A stretch of 64,000 nucleotides of DNA from Haematococcus lacustris (GCA_030144725.1 JASKMD010000008.1:6649153-6713152), one strand, 5' to 3'. Positions 1 to 12,518 are shown, numbered from the stretch's first letter. A program made the numbers and translations. The notes: generated by a model not told the origin, from the letters alone.

Positions 1-1
1 C

Positions 2-364
2 CCCGGCCCCCTTGCTCAGGACCCCCCTGCCCCTGCCCAGGACCTCCCTCCCCCTCCCCCTGCTCAGGCCAAGCCCCTCCCTGCTGCACCTGGCCCAGTC
101 CCACGGCCCCAGGCCCCCCCAGGGGGGAGGTGGCTGGACGGGGACACCAACGGATGCCTGAACTTGCAGCGCATTGGGGAGAGCATGCAGCGCCCCCTGG
201 AGCTGTGCAGCTATGAGGGCTTGGAGGCTCTGCCCCCCGTTGGCAAGGAGTACCAGCAGGGCTACAAGCAGGTTAATGACCGGCTGCCCAAGGGCAGGCA
301 GAGGTTGCACCGTGCAGCAGAGTACCGCTGGGGCATTGATAGCCAGGCCCGCAATAACGCATAG
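2..364 (+). CDS. 3' end of a Fanzor/TnpB-like nuclease gene (partial)
   Basis: The frame is open from base 2 to a TAG at 362-364 and continues off the left edge. A proline/alanine-rich linker (about 40 residues) leads into RWLDGDTNGCLNLQRIG, which has the form of the RuvC-III motif of TnpB/Fanzor proteins (D-x-D-x-N-x-x-L-N). A basic tail follows, containing GKEYQQGYK and KGRQRLHRAAEYR. From memory, very similar C-termini recur as dispersed proteins in Haematococcus and other volvocine algae; that is recollection, not a search. The catalytic Asp would be in LDGD. RuvC-I and RuvC-II lie outside the window, so activity cannot be judged. Alternative: an unrelated repetitive protein with a chance DxN motif. 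Confidence 0.5.
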   Translation, partial: PGPLAQDPPAPAQDLPPPPPAQAKPLPAAPGPVPRPQAPPGGRWLDGDTNGCLNLQRIGESMQRPLELCSYEGLEALPPVGKEYQQGYKQVNDRLPKGRQRLHRAAEYRWGIDSQARNNA

Positions 365-1139
365 GCCCTAGAAGTTTACAGAGGCTGTTAGCCTTACATA
401 GCATTGAGCTGTTGGTTTTGATGAGGTGCCCAGTGGTTCAAGGGGGAAATGCCACCGGTGTGGGGTTTGTAGTCATCAAGGGTGCGACCGAGGATGCTAC
501 AACTTAGTTGGAGTAGTTGAGAGAGATTACCCACAGTCAAACATGTTGTTCCGTGTTGAATGAGTTATGTTTGACTTGTACACTCTACCGGTACACTCTA
601 TGCCAGGGGGGATCCCTAAGCTCCCTCACTATTGCAAGAACGGAGCTCCGGACATGGCCATGCCTTGAGCCAGGTACAAGGGGCAGCAAGGAATCATCAG
701 CCGGTTGAGCGGGTGAGGAGGATAGCATGAAGGAAGGAGGGGAGGCGGCTAAGGGGAGGAGGGTGCCTGCTGCTCTTGCTACCCCAATTGCCACTGGTGC
801 TGCTGCTGCTGCAATGCAAGGTCCACCAAGTGGGTGGTTTAGCCTTGGTGATTGGTGAGGGCTAGCCAGGTGATGTACCAGCAAATGGGTTGCAGGAACC
901 CTAACAACTCCAGCAGCTAGCAAACAGGAACAAACGCAACACCTAGCGCCAGCCGCCAGGGAGAGCTGTGTGGCAGTAGCTGCGTTGCCCAGGCGGTTTG
1001 ACGCAATTGACAGGCGAAGCAGGCCGGCAGGGGCCCAGCCAAGCATCCCTCAGCGATGCGCAGCATGCATGTCATCACTCTAGCACAGTGGAGGGGCCAT
1101 GATGGTCAACATCAGCTTATCTTACAGCGTGCTTACTGA
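365..1139. other. Intergenic, no supported gene
   Basis: No reading frame here has recognisable motifs or credible splice structure. The alanine-rich minus-strand frame around 585-1046 looks like a GC artefact. The left part may hold the 3' UTR and element end belonging to the Fanzor-like gene, but no terminal repeat could be matched. Confidence 0.4.
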
Positions 1140-1189
1140 GGCCCCCTTTCCAATGGACTCCAGGCGGAGTTGGAGTCGGTTACATTCTG

Positions 1190-1298
1190 CAGCTTGTGGG
1201 CGATCTGCCGCGCCAGCATGAGGCGGTACTGATGCAGGCTGCTCAGCTCGTCGCGGCCCATCACCAGCTCCTCTGCCGCCCGGCCTGCCAGTGCCAGC
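1190..1298 (-). repeat. Duplicated fragment of an FtsHi exon
   Basis: These 109 bases read identically to 6299-6407, the middle of an exon of the FtsHi gene on the same strand. That exon encodes the [17 protein letters not shown] stretch. Here the match stops abruptly at both ends, has no splice acceptor, and lies about 4 kb beyond the FtsHi stop codon with the RING-CH gene in between. It is therefore a dispersed exon-fragment duplication and not part of the gene. Perfect identity suggests a recent copy or gene conversion. Confidence 0.85.
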
Positions 1299-2028
1299 TC
1301 AGGGGACTCAGGTTTGGGCCAGTGGCGCATGGGTAGCCAGAGGCGCATGGGTGCATGGCTCGTGGGTTGTCGACCATCTCACCTTGCTAGCGGCCTACGC
1401 CAACGTCCCTCCTACCTCCACATCTGCCCTCCACTGGCATTCTGAACCTCTGCCCCTCCCCCTCCCCCTCCTGCCCGGCCCAGCCCCTCAGCCCAGTCGA
1501 CGCTCCTGCTTGGCACTCCTTGTCACCTGCAACCTTCTGCTCCCCATCGCCCTTAGCCGTCATGACTTACAGAGAAACAATGAGAAATTTGAAGGGTTGA
1601 AGCAGGTGCTGCTGAACCTCATTCACGGACAAAGTACAAATCATATTGGTTCAAATGGGTTAAGCAGATCAAGTTTGTGTGTCAATGCTATGTGCATGCC
1701 CTGCTATATACAGGTGGTACCCTAAGTTAGATGCTCACATGCCGGTCTCACTCACTGGAAAACACAACACAGGTGGCCAGGCATGCAGCTGTGCATGCAA
1801 GGATTCAACGGTGTAACTCAATGACAGATAGGTGCAGTGCCATGCATTGACAAGCAGTAGGTGTGCAAGAACATTGGTCACATCACAAAGGCTGCTACAC
1901 CTCTAGCGTACGTGCAGCTGCACTGGACAAACCAGCAGCGTGTTGGCTCTTGAGCTGACCTGCGCCCAACAGCCTTATTGTCCAACTCAGGCCGGTTGCG
2001 GCCCGCATGTCGTGGCATGCGCGAGCTG
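1299..2028. other. Intergenic, no supported gene
   Basis: Nothing recognisable. It probably includes the 3' UTR of the minus-strand RING-CH gene that ends at 2029. Confidence 0.4.
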
Positions 2029-4330
2029 CTAGCAGGAGCCGCGGCTCGATGCCGCCCTCACTGCGGGGTCTTGTGCACAGCGGGCCATGCCAGGGAGCTG
2101 CAGCTGGGTACACCTCCCTTCCCCGGGGGCCTGAGGAGGGCGAGCCGCGGCCTCTGGGGCCATGGCCAGGGTCACCTCAGCCAGGCCTTGTTGAGCAGCC
2201 CGTGCGGCTGCATTGCTTGCCAGGCTGGGTGCAGTGGGCTGGTAGAAGCCGGGGCTGCTAATGGTGTTGGTGAGCGGGGCCGGCTGGCTAGTGGGCAGCA
2301 GGCGGGAGGCCAAGGGCACGGCACCAGCAGAGTGCCTGTCCTGATACCCTGGGCGGGCAGTGCTGGCTGGATGGGAGCCGGGCAGTGGCCAGGCATCTTG
2401 GGTGCTGCTTGTGTGTGTGCTGGGGTTGTGGAGCGGCATGGGGCTGATGCAGGAGGGGGAGCCGCGGCAAGAGCGCAGCAGGCGGGTGGCGTGGCGGCGC
2501 AGCAGGGCAGCAGCCTGCATGCGGCCGCTGGGCGCGTCTAGGGGCAGCGTTACGGCCGAGAGGGGCGTGCGGCCTGCTGGCCCGGGGGCTGGGCTTGAGG
2601 GCGAAGGGCGCAAATAGAGGGGGGCAGGCAGAGACGAGGCAGAGGGGGGCACGTGTGGCCTAACCCCGTTCAGGGAGTGGCGCTGCCGGGGGGCTGGGGC
2701 GGCAGCGGTGGGGGCAGCAGGGCTGCTGGTGAGGGGCGTGCGGGGTGAGGCTGGGCAGTCCTCTGCGTGAGGCGCCAGAGCCCCCTCCTGAGCCTGCTTC
2801 AAGCGCTCTGCCGCAGTGATGGAGGCGCAGTACACGGCTGCACAGCGGGCAGGGCGCAGGGACCAGGGTGGCATGTGTGCAAGACAACGTCCCAGTCTCA
2901 CCGCACACTGGTGCAGGCACATGTTCATACAAGACGGATAGCTGAGCTACAGCTATTGTGGTGTGCCAGCACCCCTCCAGCTTCACACCCAGCGGCCCCT
3001 CTGCCGCACCCCAGCCTGCTCCCCTGCAGCCCAGGCCTGGCTTGCCTGCGTCGTATGAGGTCATGCCTTTCAGCTCCATCTTGCTCACATCACCTGGCAC
3101 CCTGCAGCCACACGGCGCCACGTAGCCAGCTCAGCAACCGGCCTGAAGGCAGCTGCAGCTGATGGCCAGCACCTGCCACTGACCTGCACCTGCTCGCTGA
3201 CCAGCCAGGTGCGTCTGCACCCGCTGCCTACCCTCTACAGCGGCTGAAGCGGTTGCACTCACTTGCACTCAAAGCTGATCTCGAACTCCTGGTCGTCCTG
3301 CAGCCGCAGCAGGCGCCGCACCTCCGCCTGGAAGCTGCGCAGCCCCTCAGGCCCCGGCGACACCTTGACCTGCAGCAGCCAGTGGCAAGCGGCGTCCACC
3401 ACCATATGCCACCATGGCAATGCGGCCAGGCAGGCCCCTTTGCACTAGTGGCTGGCGCCTAGCTGTGCAGGCTGTAGGGTGTAGCCGCACCAGGTGGGTC
3501 TCGCCATTGTGGTGGATGGACATGATGGGAGAGGCGGGCCTCAGGCCAGCCGGGGTCAAGCTGGGGCGCCTGCGGGATCAGTGGCAGCAGCGGTGGCAGG
3601 GTGATGGGAGGGGTGGGGGTTGTCACCAGGTGGTCAATGCTTTTGCTGCCCCAGCCATGCCAAGGAGGCAGCTGTCTGTTGCCAGCCACGTGTTGCCTAA
3701 TGCCCTGTTGCTCGGGCTGTTGCACCTCACCAGTCAGGCAGCACAGCATGGCAGAAGCGGCAGGTTAGCTCCTCACTGCGACCACAGCAGGGGATGGACG
3801 TCAGGACCAGCAATTGAAGGGAAAACACCCACAGCTCTGACACTAGCTGCTCCAAAACACTGCGCTGGTTGCTTTGTAACCAACGAGGCGCGCAGCGCTT
3901 GCATTCACCTTCGTCCAGCCGACTGAAGCTGCGCGGCAAAAGGGGAGCACAGGGGGAGAGCCAGTCAGCCTAGCGGGTTGTGTCTACACGAATCGGACGG
4001 ACCGAGGCGCGCCTCGTTCTTGACGCGACAAGTCAACGCACTGCCTCAATCTGCTCATCCCAACCCACCTGCCAGCGCGCCAAGCAAGCGGCGTGCACGG
4101 GACGAGGGCATCGGCAGGGAAGGTGTAGTTCCTCCTGCGCATCCGGCAGTGTTGTAAGGAGTTGATGTTGATGTCGCTGACCTTGTGGGTTGCGCTGCGT
4201 AGCACTTCGCATCGTATAGTAGTACCTGCTGCTCGTCACCCAGGCAGACCCAGCAGACGTCACTGGCGCTATCATCGCAGCTGGTTGGCGCAGCAGGCGG
4301 TGCCGGGAGAGGTGAAACATAGTTGAACAT
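2029..4330 (-). CDS. RING-CH (RINGv) E3 ubiquitin ligase-like protein with PB1-like region
   Basis: Spliced minus-strand gene. Exons by splice consensus: 4226-4330 (ATG at 4330), 4069-4134, a 20-bp microexon 3909-3928, 3731-3775, about 3465-3581, about 3272-3368, about 3055-3094, and a long last exon ending at 2029. Joined in frame, the first four give CWVCLGDE, then LPCRCPRPVHAACLARWQ, LQSAGR, and SEELTCRFCHAVLPDW. This is the C4HC3 order of the RING-CH zinc finger found in MARCH-type ubiquitin ligases. The fifth and sixth exons encode HHNGETHLVRLHP and FQAEVRRLLRLQDDQEFEIS, which resemble a PB1-type ubiquitin-like fold (inference). The C-terminus (about 270 residues) is proline/serine/alanine-rich and probably disordered. 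No transmembrane segment is evident, unlike many MARCH proteins. The frame between exons 5 and 8 is not fully resolved. Confidence 0.75.
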
Positions 4331-5327
4331 GTTGCCGAGGCTTTGTTATTACTGCCACGCTCTAGCAGGACCAGTTGTTGTATGACCGCTCCGCTCCCTC
4401 AGTTTATTCAGTCAATGTTACACATCAGGGTTACATTTCCCTTTCCCCGATGCGCGGCAGAGCCGATGTGCAAGAGTTAGCGCACGAGAAGGAGGCAGGA
4501 TGTGGTGCACAGTGCCCACCTGCCAGCCGAAGCTCCGAGTCTCACGCATGCACATGGCCGACGTAGGCTAGAGCTTGACTGGCTTCCTGATGACCAGGCA
4601 AAAGCAGCGGCACCGCCGGTTCAAGCCCCAGTCAGGCGCTTTGCAAGCAGGCCAAAGCATCAGCTCAGCAGCGCCCACGAAGGGCCCCGCGTTGGATGCG
4701 CCTGCCTCGGAGTGTTAGGCCAAAGTGTTTGAAGGCCGGGAGACGGAAGCAGTGACACGGCAGGGCCCAAGCCCCAGTCAGGACAACTGAGTGCTTCGCA
4801 AACAGGACCTCATACTAGCTCAACTTGGCTTCATACTAGCTTAACTAGTACTCAACATAGATTAACAAACAACAAAGGAACAAGCCCAACTCCTGAACCC
4901 TACCGCCCATCTGTGAAGGTCCCCAGGGGTGTTCTAGTACACCCAAGGCACCAGGGCACCACATGAGTGCATGTGCTGTGCTGCATGCGGTGCGTGAGTA
5001 GCTGGTACTGGCCCTGCGAGCTGTGCCGCTACCCTGGACAGCCCGCCGTAAACTATCCGGGCAGGGAGTGGGTGCACAGGGAGATCACAGCTGCGCGCAA
5101 GAGGCGGCGGTTTGCTGCCTAGCAACGTGAGCTAAGACGTGAGGTGGCCTTCCATATAGCTGGCGGGCAGGTTTGCTTTGCACCCTGACCTTGCCTTACC
5201 CTTGCATTGCATCCATTGTCGAGTGGGGCAACCTAAGCACTGGCACAGGGGCACCTAGAGGTGAACACGTCTCTCTCAACACATGACTTGCCCGTTACAT
5301 TCTTGGTTTGCCAGGTTGCCCCGCTCC
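4331..5327. other. Intergenic, no supported gene
   Basis: This lies between two tandem minus-strand genes. It should contain the promoter/5' UTR of the RING-CH gene and the 3' UTR of FtsHi. No coding signal was seen. Confidence 0.5.
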
Positions 5328-8300
5328 TCACAGGAATGCAAACTGCTTGGCCTCCTCACGCACTACCAGGTCTTCCTTGCAACCCAGCTGCTCTACGACG
5401 GCACGGATCTCGTCGCCCTCAACCCGGGTCCGCTCGTTCAACAGCTCCGCCAACCGGTCCAGGCACGCCCTGCCGCGCACAATGCTCACGGCGGAGCTGA
5501 GCGAGCGCTGTGGCGACGCTGGCTTGCCTGCTAGCACGTGCTCACCTGTTGCGCTCGACCATGTTCTTGACGGCGCTGTAGCTGTCGTTCAGTAGGGCGT
5601 GCATTTCCATGTCCACATCCACCCACTCCGACCGGGTCTGCACAGCACCAGGCACATACCAGGGGTGCCAGGCAGCGCTGTACACACTTTCCAGCACTAC
5701 ACTAGCACCTGATAGGGGCCTGGGAGACTGTGCCCTGTGGCGTGAGCTGCCAGCACTGCGCCTGCGCTGCTGCATGCCAGCCCTTGTAGTGCGGCCATGC
5801 AGCCCTCCACCCTGACGCTCATCTACCTGTGCCTGCTAGACACTGCGGTCTGGCCAGGCACTGCCCTGCAGACTATCTCTGCTGTGTCCTGTCTCTGTGC
5901 AAGCTACAGCCTGGCCGGGTCAGGCTGGGCAGGTGGGCAGGTGCGGTGAGAGCGTGTGGCGCAGCGCGGCCCACCTGGTTGTAGTCCGTCTGCACCGTGG
6001 TGACCTGGTAGCGCCCGGGCTCGAATGATGGGTCCAGGTGTTGGTCACCCAGGGCCCGCAGGTTGGCAAAGTCAGGGTGGTCGGACATGCCTGAGGAGCA
6101 GGCAAAGGGCGCCAGGCAGGGCTCAGCAGCAGGGCTGGGTGCTAGGCATACAGGGTGGGTGGTGGCCTGGCCAGGTGGCGGGCACAAGCCACCTTAACCA
6201 GAACCTGGGCTGTTGAACAGCCCCTGCTGCACTGCACTGCCGCCACTGCTACCCTAACTGCCCAGCACCAGCCAGCTGTGAGGCTGACCTGCGTTCAGCA
6301 GCTTGTGGGCGATCTGCCGCGCCAGCATGAGGCGGTACTGATGCAGGCTGCTCAGCTCGTCGCGGCCCATCACCAGCTCCTCTGCCGCCCGGCCTGCCAG
6401 TGCCAGCAGCAGCTGCTCCCGCAGGTAGCGCTTGGTCCACACCCCCGTGGTGTAGCGCCCAACATTAGGCTGCAGCGCAGCAGCCCAGGCGCAGGGCCAG
6501 GGGTGGGGTGAGATGGAGGGGAGGACCAGGCAACGGGGAAGCTTGTGATAGCACAGCCGCCAGCCCTGCGAGGCTGGGTGCAGGTGCAGTCTTCGCCCTC
6601 GCCCTGACCCTGACCTCATGCCGGTCCCTACCCCTACCCCGCCCCATCCTCATTAGGCCCTGGTGCCCCTAGCGGCGGTGCATGTCCTCTTAGGCTACTG
6701 CTTCCTGCAGGGCCAGAGGGCGGCTGGCTACTGGGTCCAGCCCGGCCACCATCCGCTTCCCTGCCGCCTGCTGTGCCCTGGCTCCGGCCTTGGTCTGCCC
6801 AGCTCTGCCCTGACCTTGAGCACGGTGCGGCCCACTGGGCTCCTGGCTGAGGGCAGCGCCGTCACGTAGTCCACAGGCTCAATGGCTGGCAGCAGGCTGG
6901 CCACCAGGCAGATGCCAGCCTCCACCAGGGCAAGGCGCTGGCGGCGGGCAGGGGACAGAAAGCTGCGGGCAGTGCGGCAGGCAGCGGAGCAGGTGAGCCA
7001 GCAGCAGCGGCTCCTAGGGACACTTTGGCCCATGCAATGTGCCCCGGCCCAATGCCTGCAAAGCTGCAGCATTGCATACATGCAGCAAGCGTTGGAATGA
7101 AGCAGTGGGCAGTGGAGGTGGCCCACTGAGGGCGCTGCAGGGGTACCGCCAGAGCAGATCACAGGACACAGGACAGGGCAGGGCCGCAGTGTGGCCTCCA
7201 CTCACCTGTTCACCTCAGGGCGTACGCCGTACTTGCTCATGTCGGCAGCGCGCCGCAAGTCCTCCATGCGCACCTCAGTGCGGCCCTCGCGGCTGGCTAG
7301 GAATGCGCCCGCATTGCACATGCCAGCAACCTGCGCTCCGCTCATTCCCCCGCTCAGCGAGGCCAGCTCGAGGTAGTCAATGTCCGGGGCGATAGGCTTG
7401 TCACGCAGGTGCACCTTCACAGCCTCTAGCCGGCCCTGGAAGTCGGGCCGCCGCACCTGCATGGACACGGCGCCAGTGCTGCGTGGGGCAGGGGCGTAAC
7501 GCCACCTGGCTGAAGTGCTGGGCGCATGGCCTAGCTTCAGCGTGGCCCACTGCAACTTGCGGGGCAGGAGCCTTCAGGGGCAGGTCCAGGCCCTCACCTC
7601 AATGGAGCGGTCGAACCGCCCAGGCCGGGTCAGAGCTGAGTCCAGCACGTCCTTGCGGTTGGTGGCAGCCATGACCACGATGCCCTGCGTGCCGTCAGCG
7701 GGCAGCAGGGCTAGGCGGCCTCATACAGGGCCAGCCACCCTCATCAAGCTAGTTGGTGACTTTGCTTGGGCAGCCCACCCCCTCCCTCTGCCACCCCCCA
7801 CCTGCTGCTCTGCCTCGAAGCCGTCCAGCTCAGCCAGCAGCTGGTTCACGGTGTTGTCGCGCTCGTCATTGCCGCCACCGCCACCACCGCCACGCCGGGC
7901 CCGACCCACTGCGTCCAGCTCGTCAATGAAGATGATGCAGGGTGCAAGCTTGCGCGCCTGCAGAGTAAGGCACGCAGTCCTGCCAGGCCTGCACTGGCGC
8001 ACACACACGAGCCACTGGCCAGTGCTAGGACAACGGTGCGATGGGGAAGGGTGAGAGCAACCAGGCCATGCTGTCACCACAGGGGGCTGGGGGATGAGGA
8101 AGGGAGGCGACAGCGGCCCCGGCAGGGGCCAGGGCAGGAGCAGGGAAAGAGGGCCTGGTCAGGGCTGGGGTCAGGGTCTGCTGTGCTCACCGTTTGGAAC
8201 ACGTCCCGCACGCGCGCCGCCCCCAGGCCCATGTACATCTCTATGAACTCGCTGGCACTGGAGCTGATGAAGGCCACGCCGCTCTCACCAGCCACTGCCC

Positions 8301-11300
8301 TGCAGAGGGAGGGAGACACGGGTGTAGCAGTGTGTTTCCTCGTTTTGCCCTGATGCATGATCGATAGCTCAAAGTGGCATGCCGCATTCCCCTCCCTCCC
8401 CCTCCTCCCCCCTCCAATCCTTCGATCCTTCCCCCAGCCCTACCTGGCCATCAGTGTCTTCCCATTGCCAGGCGACCCCACCAGCAGCACCCCCTTGGGC
8501 GCCCTGGCACCCGACGCCTTGAACTTTTGGGGCTGGTTGAAGAAGTCGACCACCTCTGCCAGCTGCACCTTGGCCTCCGCATTGCCCGCCACGTCGTCAA
8601 AGAAGATGACCTCGTCAGACAGCTGCACCTTGCTCTCGCGCTTCAGGGCGCGGCGGGCCTACGGCAGCAGCAGGGAGGCAGGGTGGGCGGGGCAGCAGCA
8701 GGCGGGGACTGAGGCAAGGCACCAGGGGCTGGCCCAGGGTCCAGGGTTAGCTAGACTGGACACCCACCCACCAGGAGCACAGCAGCAGGCAGCAGAGCTG
8801 AGCAGCAGTGATGGGAGTAGGGGCACCGCAACTGCCAGGCGGCAGGCCAGCAACCATGGCAGGTCATGCTCGATCATGAGAGTGCCTCAATAGGGTTGCT
8901 CATGCAGCCAGCATGAGCTGCCCTGCCTGTCCCTTGTGCTCCCCCCCTACCCGCACCAACCTGGCGCACTCGCTTCTTCACTTCCATGATCTTGGGGTCG
9001 GTGGCCTTGCGGATGCGCGCAGTGTTCAGCTTGCCCATCTCCATCAGCGCATCCATGTCATTGCCGCCCCCCTGCCCATCCCCGCCACCCTCCGCACCAG
9101 ACTGCCGCACAGCAGCCTCCTGACGTGCACTGCAGCCACGCACACAGCAGCAGGGGTGACACATGCCCAGCTGACGCCCAGAGGCGCCACCAGCAGCTAG
9201 ACTGACCCGGACCACAGCTGCACCCACCTGTACTGTCTAAGCCCTTACCAGCCCCTCCCTGCCTGCCCCCCTCCCGCCTCACTCCTCCTCTGCCAGCAGC
9301 TTGCTTGCCGCTGAGGCTGAGGTGCTGCCTCCTGACAGGTCCGCCCCCTCTTTGAGCAGCAGCTGACACGCCTCCCAGGTGCTGGCCAGCTCCTGCTCCC
9401 CGATCTGCAGCTTGGCGCCCAGCCGCTTGTTGATGGCAGCGGTGCGCTTCTGAGCCTCCTCTGCACCACACCAGGCAGCAGCAGCCGCACCAGCGCTGCT
9501 GGGCCACACAGCCAGCAGCAGCCGCACGAGGGCTGCAGGGGCACACAGCCAGTAGCAGGCGCAGCCAGGGCTGCAGGGGCACACAGCCAGTAGCAGGCGC
9601 AGCCAGGGCTGCAGGGGCAGAGCAGCGCACCTCAGCTCCCCCCCAGCCCCTCAGGGACCCCAGCGGTCGCTGCACCACCCACCCAGCGTGATGCCCTTGG
9701 CCACCAGTGCCGGCAGCTCCTCCTCCAGGAAGGCGGTGCGCACCTCCTTCAGCTGAGACTTCTTGCGCTTCTCGTCCTCCTGCACACCACTCACACAGGG
9801 CAGCACACAGCCCTCACAACAGACTGGCATCATGCACCATGCATGACCCTGACCTCGGCTGGCCCTGACCCGGCTGTACTAACACACGCGAGACTCCACT
9901 AACCAGCCTTGAACTCAGGTTGGACCTAAGGGCCTATAGCTGCTGCTGCTGCTGCTGCCCCGTCCCCCCTCTGCCTCCCCCACACATTGCCCCTCACCTG
10001 GTTCATCATGTTCATGCGGTCCGTGAGGTCGCCCTTGACCAGGCGTGACAGCATGTACAGCCCAATGATGAAGGCGCTGCCCAGCAGAGGACCCAGGATG
10101 GGCACCCAGCGGATGATGAGGGCCTGCAGCACGCAGCAGAGGATACAGCACGCATCACCCGCTGCAACCCCTGGGCGGTGCCCACTCTCACCTCCCCTCC
10201 CCTCACCTGCGTATCTTGACTGATCTGAATGTTGTCGGTCCAGGACCTCTTGGCCACCTGGGCCTGCGGCTCCTCACTGCGGGCACAGCCCACACACCGC
10301 ACCTCACCTGCTCAGCTGCAGGTCAGTGCCAGGGGTGGGTGAGGCCACACTACGCTCATCACAGCGAGCCACTGCCAGCCTCCTGTGGCCCAGCAGCTGC
10401 CCAGCGCGCACCCGGGCTGCGTCTCCCCTCGGAAGGCCGGCTTGCCCCCCGCCAGGTACTCATCCCACTCCTCAGTGTCCATGCGCTGCGCCACATCCAG
10501 CTCGGCCTGCAGCCACAGCCATGGCCACAGCCACCACCCGCAGTCAGCTCCGGCACCACAGGGCGTGGCTTAGCAACAAGAGGCCGGGCAGGGGGTCAGG
10601 CAGGGGAGGGCAGGCTAGGGGGGAGGGGAAGGGGGAGCCAGGCAGAGAGGGCCAGGCAGGCAGGGGAGCCAGCGGTCATCAGGGCCCAGGGGCCTGAGGT
10701 CCAGCCCCTGCACTAGGTTTTAGCCACAGCTGCTGCCCAGAGCCTGCCCTGCCCCTAACCTGGGTCGCGTCCATTTGAGCCTGCAGCCGTGCCGCCCGGT
10801 CCTTCTCCTCACCCGGCAGCAGGTACAGCTGCGACACGGTGGGCGCCACCTGGGGGCCGCGCCTGCAGCCACACCTCCCCTCGCACCACATTGCGTAGCA
10901 GCGGCAGCAGTAGAGGCAGCAGGCAGGGCAGCAGCAGCATCGGCGGAGAGAGGCAGGGCAGAGGCAGCAGCAGCAGCAGGGAGGTGGGTGCCGAGGCAGC
11001 AGTGGGCCACGCCGCCCACCTCCTGCTCACTGGCGCCTGCTGAGGGAAGGCGACATGGCGTTGGTACCAGCGTGCAAAGGGGTGTGAGTAGGGCGCGTCA
11101 TCGTCAAACACGTCTCTGCAGCAGGCAGAGCACGGGGCAGAACCAGGCAGTGGGGGACAGCAGCGTCACCACCTGTACCGTCAGGGCACTACCTGCACCC
11201 CACCCCCCACCCCCCTCGCCCCTCCCCCCACCCCCACAGCAGGCCACTGTCCCTAAATGCTCAGCACTGCACTGTGCTGCCCCACCCGCCCGCCCCCCTG

Positions 11301-12518
11301 CCTTGGCTCCAGGGGTATGAGGCTGGCCTTCACGCCTGCCGCCCTCATGGCCTCCACCACCCGGCTGTCAGCCCGCGGCACCGCGCTCTGCTGCACGCGC
11401 CCAGTGTGGAACCGTACCAGGCAGCGCCCCTCCAGCAGCGTGCGGCTGGCCAGGTCAGGCGCCTGGAACCTGCAGCCCAGCCCAGCCGCTACACCCCTCA
11501 GAGCCAGCCCCCAAACCTTGACGCTAGGCGTGAGGCTGGGCAGGCTGGCAGGGTCGGGCTGACTGCGGCCAGATCAGAAGCTGAGGAGCACACCAGGATG
11601 GCTGCCCAGCTGCCTGCCACCCCTCTGCCCTGCCTGCCCACTGGCCCAGCCAGGCACCCACCACAGCAGCTCTGCCACCTGGCCCTCCCGGATGCCCCGC
11701 AGCACCGCGCTGTAGGTGGCCACGTCATTCACCACTGGCAGCCCGTACACAGGGTCATACGTAAAGGGCCAGCTGCACAGCGACCGGCAGCAGCTCAGGC
11801 TGGGCAGTCAGCCAGCCAGACACTGTGCACCTGGCAGGCCGGCAGGCAAGCGCTAATGAGTCCTGCTGCTGCCACAGCGGCTTGCCTGCCTCCCGTCAGG
11901 GTCCCATTGTTCTGCTCAGGTAGGGGTGGCACATGGAGCTGCTGCGCAGCGGTCAGCTGAGGGTGCGGGTGGGTCAGCGGCCGCAGCACCTCCTGCACTG
12001 CTGGTGGCAGGCTGGGCACAAGCTGCTGCAGCCGGCTGCGGAGGGCTGAGCCTAACAGGCCTGCTGGGGGGGCTGCCAAGCTCGCCCCTGGGCTGTTGGC
12101 CTGCTCCTGCTGGCTTGTTGACGCCTGGTTAAGCAGGCAAGGCCCAGTCAGGACATGCAGTGGCCAGCCTCATGCCGGATCCAAACCTTGCACCACTCAC
12201 ATCAGCTGCATAGGCCCTAACGCGGCGACGCTGCCGCAAGTCCGCTGTGGTCGGCTGCTGGCTCTGCAGGGTAGTCACAGGTGTGGGGCTCTGTATGCAG
12301 TTCGCGCACACTAGGTGAAGCGGGACGGCCGATGTACCTTGCTGAATGCTTTGTTGCTGCCGATGGCCATTGCGGCGACACTCTCTATTCGCTACGATGC
12401 GCTTTCCTCGAGTGCTACACGCCCCATAGCCCCAAACGGGAAGCACACCTGCATTCCCATCGCCTACACAGCTTGGCCTGCAAGCCTCTTGTTGGTTGCA
12501 GTTAGTTGGCTGTATCAT
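5328..12518 (-). CDS. FtsHi: proteolytically inactive plastid FtsH-like AAA+ protein
   Basis: About 22 exons: ~12201-12518, 11831-12124, 11662-11772, ~11303-11469, 11031-11115, 10760-10862, 10412-10506, 10207-10276, 9998-10124, 9683-9779, 9283-9460, 8961-9129, 8444-8658, 8191-8299, 7802-7957, 7598-7684, 7206-7456, 6815-6962, 6289-6469, 5975-6090, 5546-5637, 5328-5469. In order: an arginine-rich, transit-peptide-like start ([12 protein letters not shown]); a hydrophobic segment at 9998-10124; Walker A GSPGNGKT; Walker [13 protein letters not shown]; arginine-finger region [11 protein letters not shown]; then the M41 region. There the HEAGH zinc site reads VEAGI, and the distal Asp ligand region reads [10 protein letters not shown], so protease activity is presumably lost. 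In plants and Chlamydomonas, FtsHi proteins form the Ycf2-FtsHi ATPase motor linked to chloroplast protein import. Which FtsHi member this is cannot be told. The start codon is uncertain, and the intron after 11303 would use a GC donor. Confidence 0.85.

Noticed and set aside
585..1046. Minus-strand 153-codon frame
   Set aside because: Ala/Leu-rich composition typical of chance frames in GC-rich DNA; no motif or splice context.
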